A stretch of DNA of 64,000 nucleotides from assembly GCA_000328365.1 (NCBI GenBank), contig KB304447.1:7771-71770 (forward strand), read 5' to 3'. This document shows, piece after piece, positions 59,971 through 64,000 of the stretch. Origin of the DNA: Capitella teleta (Eukaryota; Annelida; Polychaeta; Capitellidae). The notes under the pieces were generated by a model, which saw nothing but the letters and a program-made list of their open reading frames with translations, had not been told where the DNA came from and searched no databases. Within the stretch, counting starts at the first letter, position 1. Every line of letters starts with the position of its first letter. Both the position numbers and the translations under genes were made by a program.

Positions 59971-62572
59971 ATAGCCAATACGGCATGTGCTTGATTTCAC
60001 AAGAATATTGCCCGACTGCAGCATCTTAAATAAATTAGACCGAATGTATCTAGTTATTTCTCATTATATCCTATTATTTATAATAAACATACGATAACAT
60101 CCACAGCCATCCGAAATAATATAGATGAGAGATCTCGAGGCGTCTGCATGCAGAAGTGCGTTATGCTTATAGGTATGACGAATACAGCCGTTTTGAACTG
60201 AAATACCGATCTTGAAGATGACATCGTTCTCGCAGCCAGGCATGTGTTCCTTTATAAATTCACATTGTAATTGTAACGTGCACCTGAAACGCTTGGCATA
60301 ATATTATGTCAAATATATTATTGCCCCAAGACAGTCGGCTCACGTTGGCCTATTTACCTACGGCTCGCTGGTTAATTGCGCAACGGAAGCGCCGTCTGGA
60401 GAATGAAATCTGGGACCAACGTCCCCCTTTCCTGGAATTTTGCAAAGATGCATTTGATTTGTGCTATGGTTGTATTATGTCTATTTATTTGTGCTTGCAA
60501 GCCACAGATCAGCTCTGACAGTAATGGCCTAAGACATGAATCGTGTTTCGCTTGTTTTGCTTTTGTTTTGTTTTGTTGTTTTGTTTTTTGTTTTGTTTTA
60601 TTTTTATTTTATTTATTTATTTTATTTATTTTTTTTTATGGTTGGCTCGCTGCCAACGCTTACGCCCAAAAAGCAAGAGATGTGGGTTTATTTAAAGGAA
60701 GGGGTCGTTCATTTCGGCACATACATGCAGACTTCACCTCATGCGCTAAACCACTCTGGGCCATTTCCACACCAATGAATCTCTGAATGCTCGCCAGGCT
60801 TGCATAATGTGGGTCATCGCATGTCAATGTCGTCATGCTTGATCGGCACATGTGCGTCAAACCAAACGTAGCGAATGAACCACAGTTCATGTCTCAGGCC
60901 AGAAAGCTTGTGGCGATCTCGAATATGGAATTAATCAATAATGACAAGTTTAATGACTTGCGCTTATACACCAAATTTAATATCATTCTGTAATATCATT
61001 GTTTCATCTAATATTTTCTTCGTCAGTCTTTTTTACCCTATAAAGGTTTGCAGCATATCCGCCGAGAGTGACGTCATTGCCTGTGGTTTGTCCTCACTTC
61101 CTCATCCAGGAAGGAAATCACAGGTTTCTTTTTTTTTTTTTTTTTTTTTTTTTGACGCACCTTGGATGAATCTGAACTTTATGAATTACACACGTAAAAT
61201 AGTGTAGGGGTATTTTAGATAGGTTTGCTTGAAATGTTGATGTTCCAAGTGGAAATAATGTTCCTGGCTGAATAATTAGTGGTAGTTGATTCAGTCCTTT
61301 TGCTGAAACATCAAGCCATAGTTTGATGCATACTATATTTCTAGCAATCTGAGCCTACACGCTAACCTTGTGGCTTGTTCTCCTCACTCTTGCCAGCGTC
61401 GCATTGACATCAATTGCTTCATTGATGATGGTTCGGTTCGTTTTGGCCCCATTGCATGCATTGTGAGCACCGGCATCTGCTGAGCGCCCTTGGCATTCTT
61501 AGATTGTGGAGCGTGCAGCCAATGCTGACTAAGGCTTTTACCTTGCTGCCTTTCGCTAATCAGCCACACCTACAATCGTGATGGATATAATCTGGTATCG
61601 CTTGTTGACCGAAATCTAAGGGAAAAGAACACTGATGAAGAGGGTGAGATGGTGTGTTCCCATGGAAACTTTGCCTGGCTGTTCTATCCCAATTAAACAT
61701 TGAGCATACGCGATGCATTCGATGCATTGTGCAATGAGCCATGTGTACTCCAAAAAAAGAAAGAACATCAAACATTGAGGATGTGTCCATGGTTGAATGG
61801 CATCTATACTTTTGCTAAATATAACTGTCATTAAATGGATATTTATTCATATCGTATAATATAGAACCAGTTAAGGGTTGAATCCCATACAATCAAAACC
61901 GAAAGCCGACACACAGAGAATCGAAATGTTTAATGAAGTGAAATAAATGCTTGTAATGAAACAAATATAAATGCAGTAAGTAAAATGTAAATCGCAAGGC
62001 TCAATTCAGTCAATATACTTCACACGCCCTTAACGTCCAAGCGAGGCAATCATGTACATCTTATTTCTTGCGTAGAAAAGTCAAGTTTTCAAGTGTGCCA
62101 GTTCACAACTGGGAACAAACCGTTTGAAACAAACCGATACATAATCAAATGACAAACAGTGAGGCATGACAGGCTTTAGAATAACTTAAAAATACTGTTT
62201 TGGTGGCAGAGACCGGATATTCAAATTCATATAACTAACAATCAACAAAGACATTTTGAGCAAATACATGTTATGAAGCTTTGGTTGCCACATGTTGATC
62301 ATAAGAGAACTCACAATGGAAAACAACAACCATTGAGATGTGAAGTCATCGTCGTGATCCGAGAATCATATGATGCAGTTTACGTTGATACCGTCAAGAT
62401 GCACATGCGTATGAAATGAACAGCTTTAAATATTGCCAGATAGCAAAATCGATGCATGCATGACATTGTGATGCAATCGCACTCCACACACAATCGCTTT
62501 TGTCATTATTTAGCTTCCCACCATTGTTTGCGTTCACGTTCACAGAGCCACGCCCTTCTGACGTCACGCACT
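59971..62572. other. Gene-poor intergenic stretch
   Basis: T-rich low complexity lies at 60555-60640 and a poly(T) at 61130-61153. A plus-strand open stretch from about 60446 begins MHLICAMVVLCLFICAC, which looks like a signal peptide but has no supporting splice sites or family. Minus-strand open stretches at 60660-60890 and 61384-61830 are not recognised. The 3' UTR of the last gene may occupy the right part. Confidence 0.4.
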
Positions 62573-64000
62573 TCATACCTCAGTAAAGGAGTCATTATCG
62601 GTAGAACTGTCGATAGAGACATGCCTGGCTCTGTCTCCAACCACGTAAATTTCACTACGGTCACTGGCACTGTGGTCATTTGATGATGACTCAGTTACCC
62701 TTAATGAGTCTTTAAGAGATTCATCGAATAATATGTCTGAATACACACAGCTTTGATCTGCACTGTCATAATGATCAAGGAAGGGGCACGCCGGTGGTAG
62801 CTCCAGCATCTCAATTGGGTCTTCAGCTTTCCAACGGCTTGCGTCCAAGCGAGGCCTATTGCTAGTGTTGATATAATGGTTCAGATCAGGCGGACTGTCT
62901 GTGGGTTCATGTTCCCCCTCGTCAGCTATTATGCTCAGCTCTCGTGATCGAAACGCGTGTCGTTGGTTTGGGTTGAACAAGCTTGATGCATTGTGGAACA
63001 GGAAGGACCTATAAGAAGAAGAGAACGCTATTTGATGCAATTATATAATAACAAAATAATGTAATAGTTTGTTAATAAAGGTGATTTTTATCAATATCAA
63101 CAAGTGACACACAGAGGAAAACATATATGAAAGGCATCGACTCAAGAATAATCCCAAAAATGGAAAAAAAAGGACGAAGATGTGTAATGCATTCATAGAA
63201 ATAGGCGATTAATGAAATGCGCGCTAATCATGGAATTAAGAAATAAAAAAAAAAAAAAGAGATGATGACACATGATATCACCCACTCGAAACATTGAATC
63301 AGCCCAAGGACATTAACCTGAGGCTGACAGGTGACTAGATTATGGATTGTCTTTGCTTCGAGTGAGCTACTTACATCATGCGTCACATCAAAGACATGCG
63401 TAAGTAGGAAGGAGAGAGGATGCCTCATGGCGGCTATAAAAGGCCTATAAAGAACTGTCTATATGAGAAAACAATATTGGAATCAGAAAAAATAATACTT
63501 AATTAACCTGTCTATTCGTCCATGCAGAAAGATTAAATGGATAAAACTGTGCTATGAACCACCAACCTATGCAGTGTAATGTTGAACATTCAATCAAGTC
63601 TGTGGATACAATGTTTGTTTGTAAATACACATTTTAAGCCTCGTATATAGCAGACAAGTTTGCAACAACAATTATATCACCGTACATGATAATCAATTTG
63701 ACTCACACTGTTCCGCTGATCGAAGGCTGGTCCAATCTCTCCATCGGTATAAGCTCCTCCTGAAACTTTGGATCTTCTATTATGACATCATGAAAGGTTT
63801 GCACGTAAACATCCTCTGGATCGGCTTCTTCTGAGTGGCTAAGACTTGCCAGCTTGATTGCTGCTTGCTCAAGTTGGTCGATAACCTTGTTGTCCTCTCT
63901 CCTGGTTAATAGATACGTGTATTATGGTGGTACTGCTGCTAATATATACTGATCGCCTTACCTTAAAGGGGGTCTATCTTTCTTGCATTTCACTATGTTA
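62573..64000 (-). CDS. Unrecognised gene, C-terminal exons of a probable cytoplasmic tail (5' end outside window)
   Basis: Three exons join in frame: 63962-64000 (donor GTAAGG; encodes NIVKCKKDRPPL), 63707-63901 (donor GTGAGT; acidic, EDNKVIDQLEQAAIKLASLSHSEEADPEDVYVQ...), and 62573-63008 (acceptor CTTATAG; FLFHNASSLFNPNQRHAF...). The product is hydrophilic, Ser/Asp/Glu-rich, without cysteine-rich or enzyme motifs. The basic VKCKKDRPPLRR start resembles the juxtamembrane part of a receptor or transporter tail, but no membrane segment lies inside the window. The last exon ends DNDSFTEV then TGA. T-E-V at the end fits a class I PDZ ligand, supporting this as the real C-terminus. However the last codons include a good donor (GAG/GTATGA at 62578), so splicing to a further exon is possible. 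I do not recognise the family. Confidence 0.6.

Noticed and set aside
60660-61830. Several overlapping open stretches on the minus strand
   Set aside because: They shift frame repeatedly, match nothing known to me and lack splice signals that would join them to the 62.6 kb gene.

Overview
This is eukaryotic DNA. The genes have GT-AG introns, there are TATA boxes and AATAAA signals, microsatellites are long, transposon debris is dense, and two runs of N mark assembly gaps. The gene content fits a marine invertebrate deuterostome: an intronless rhodopsin-type GPCR relic, a heparan-sulfate 3-O-sulfotransferase relative, a carotenoid oxygenase, a six-EF-hand protein, and secreted PAN/apple and chitin-binding/mucin proteins. 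An echinoderm such as a sea urchin is my first guess, with hemichordate or amphioxus as alternatives. This is inference from gene families, not a species identification.

Layout. 1-7.9 kb: remnant of a putative helical-toroid protein (minus, 1.2-1.6 kb), a single-exon 3-O-sulfotransferase-like gene whose catalytic motifs have all changed (minus, 3-4 kb), and a decayed GPCR pseudogene (plus, 4.7-5.6 kb). 8.1-9.7 kb: a three-exon Ras-superfamily GTPase whose P-loop lysine is threonine (plus). 9.7-15.3 kb: gene-poor. 15.3-18.4 kb: a four-exon gene for a 223-residue protein with six canonical EF-hand loops (minus). 18.4-40.9 kb: a long gene-poor stretch with LINE fragments, a 17-bp minisatellite, a tRNA-type SINE, a pair of dispersed repeats, a 380-bp TAA microsatellite and a candidate terminal-inverted-repeat element. 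40.9-42.5 kb: a two-exon carotenoid oxygenase with a signal peptide and all four iron histidines, but one frameshift (minus). 45.5-46.2 kb: a TTAA-flanked non-autonomous DNA transposon.

47.4-48.7 kb: a four-exon secreted protein with two PAN/apple-like domains (plus). 51.3-55.9 kb: a four-exon secreted protein with four chitin-binding type-2 domains around a Thr/Ser-rich nonapeptide repeat (plus; sequence gap and one frameshift inside the repeat). Its upstream region recurs at 58.0-58.3 kb without a gene behind it. 58.5-60.0 kb: a broken Gypsy-type LTR retrotransposon fossil split by a 579-bp hAT element with a perfect 8-bp target-site duplication. 62.6-64.0 kb: the 3' end of an unrecognised gene (minus) that runs off the right edge and may end in a PDZ ligand.

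The genes form no obvious pathway. The PAN and chitin-binding genes are both small-exon secreted-protein genes with phase-1 introns, and lie about 2.6 kb apart on the same strand. The most distinctive observations are the two enzyme-family members with altered catalytic residues (sulfotransferase, GTPase), the duplicated promoter block, the hAT-in-Gypsy nesting, and a 13-bp motif that occurs four times in unrelated contexts.
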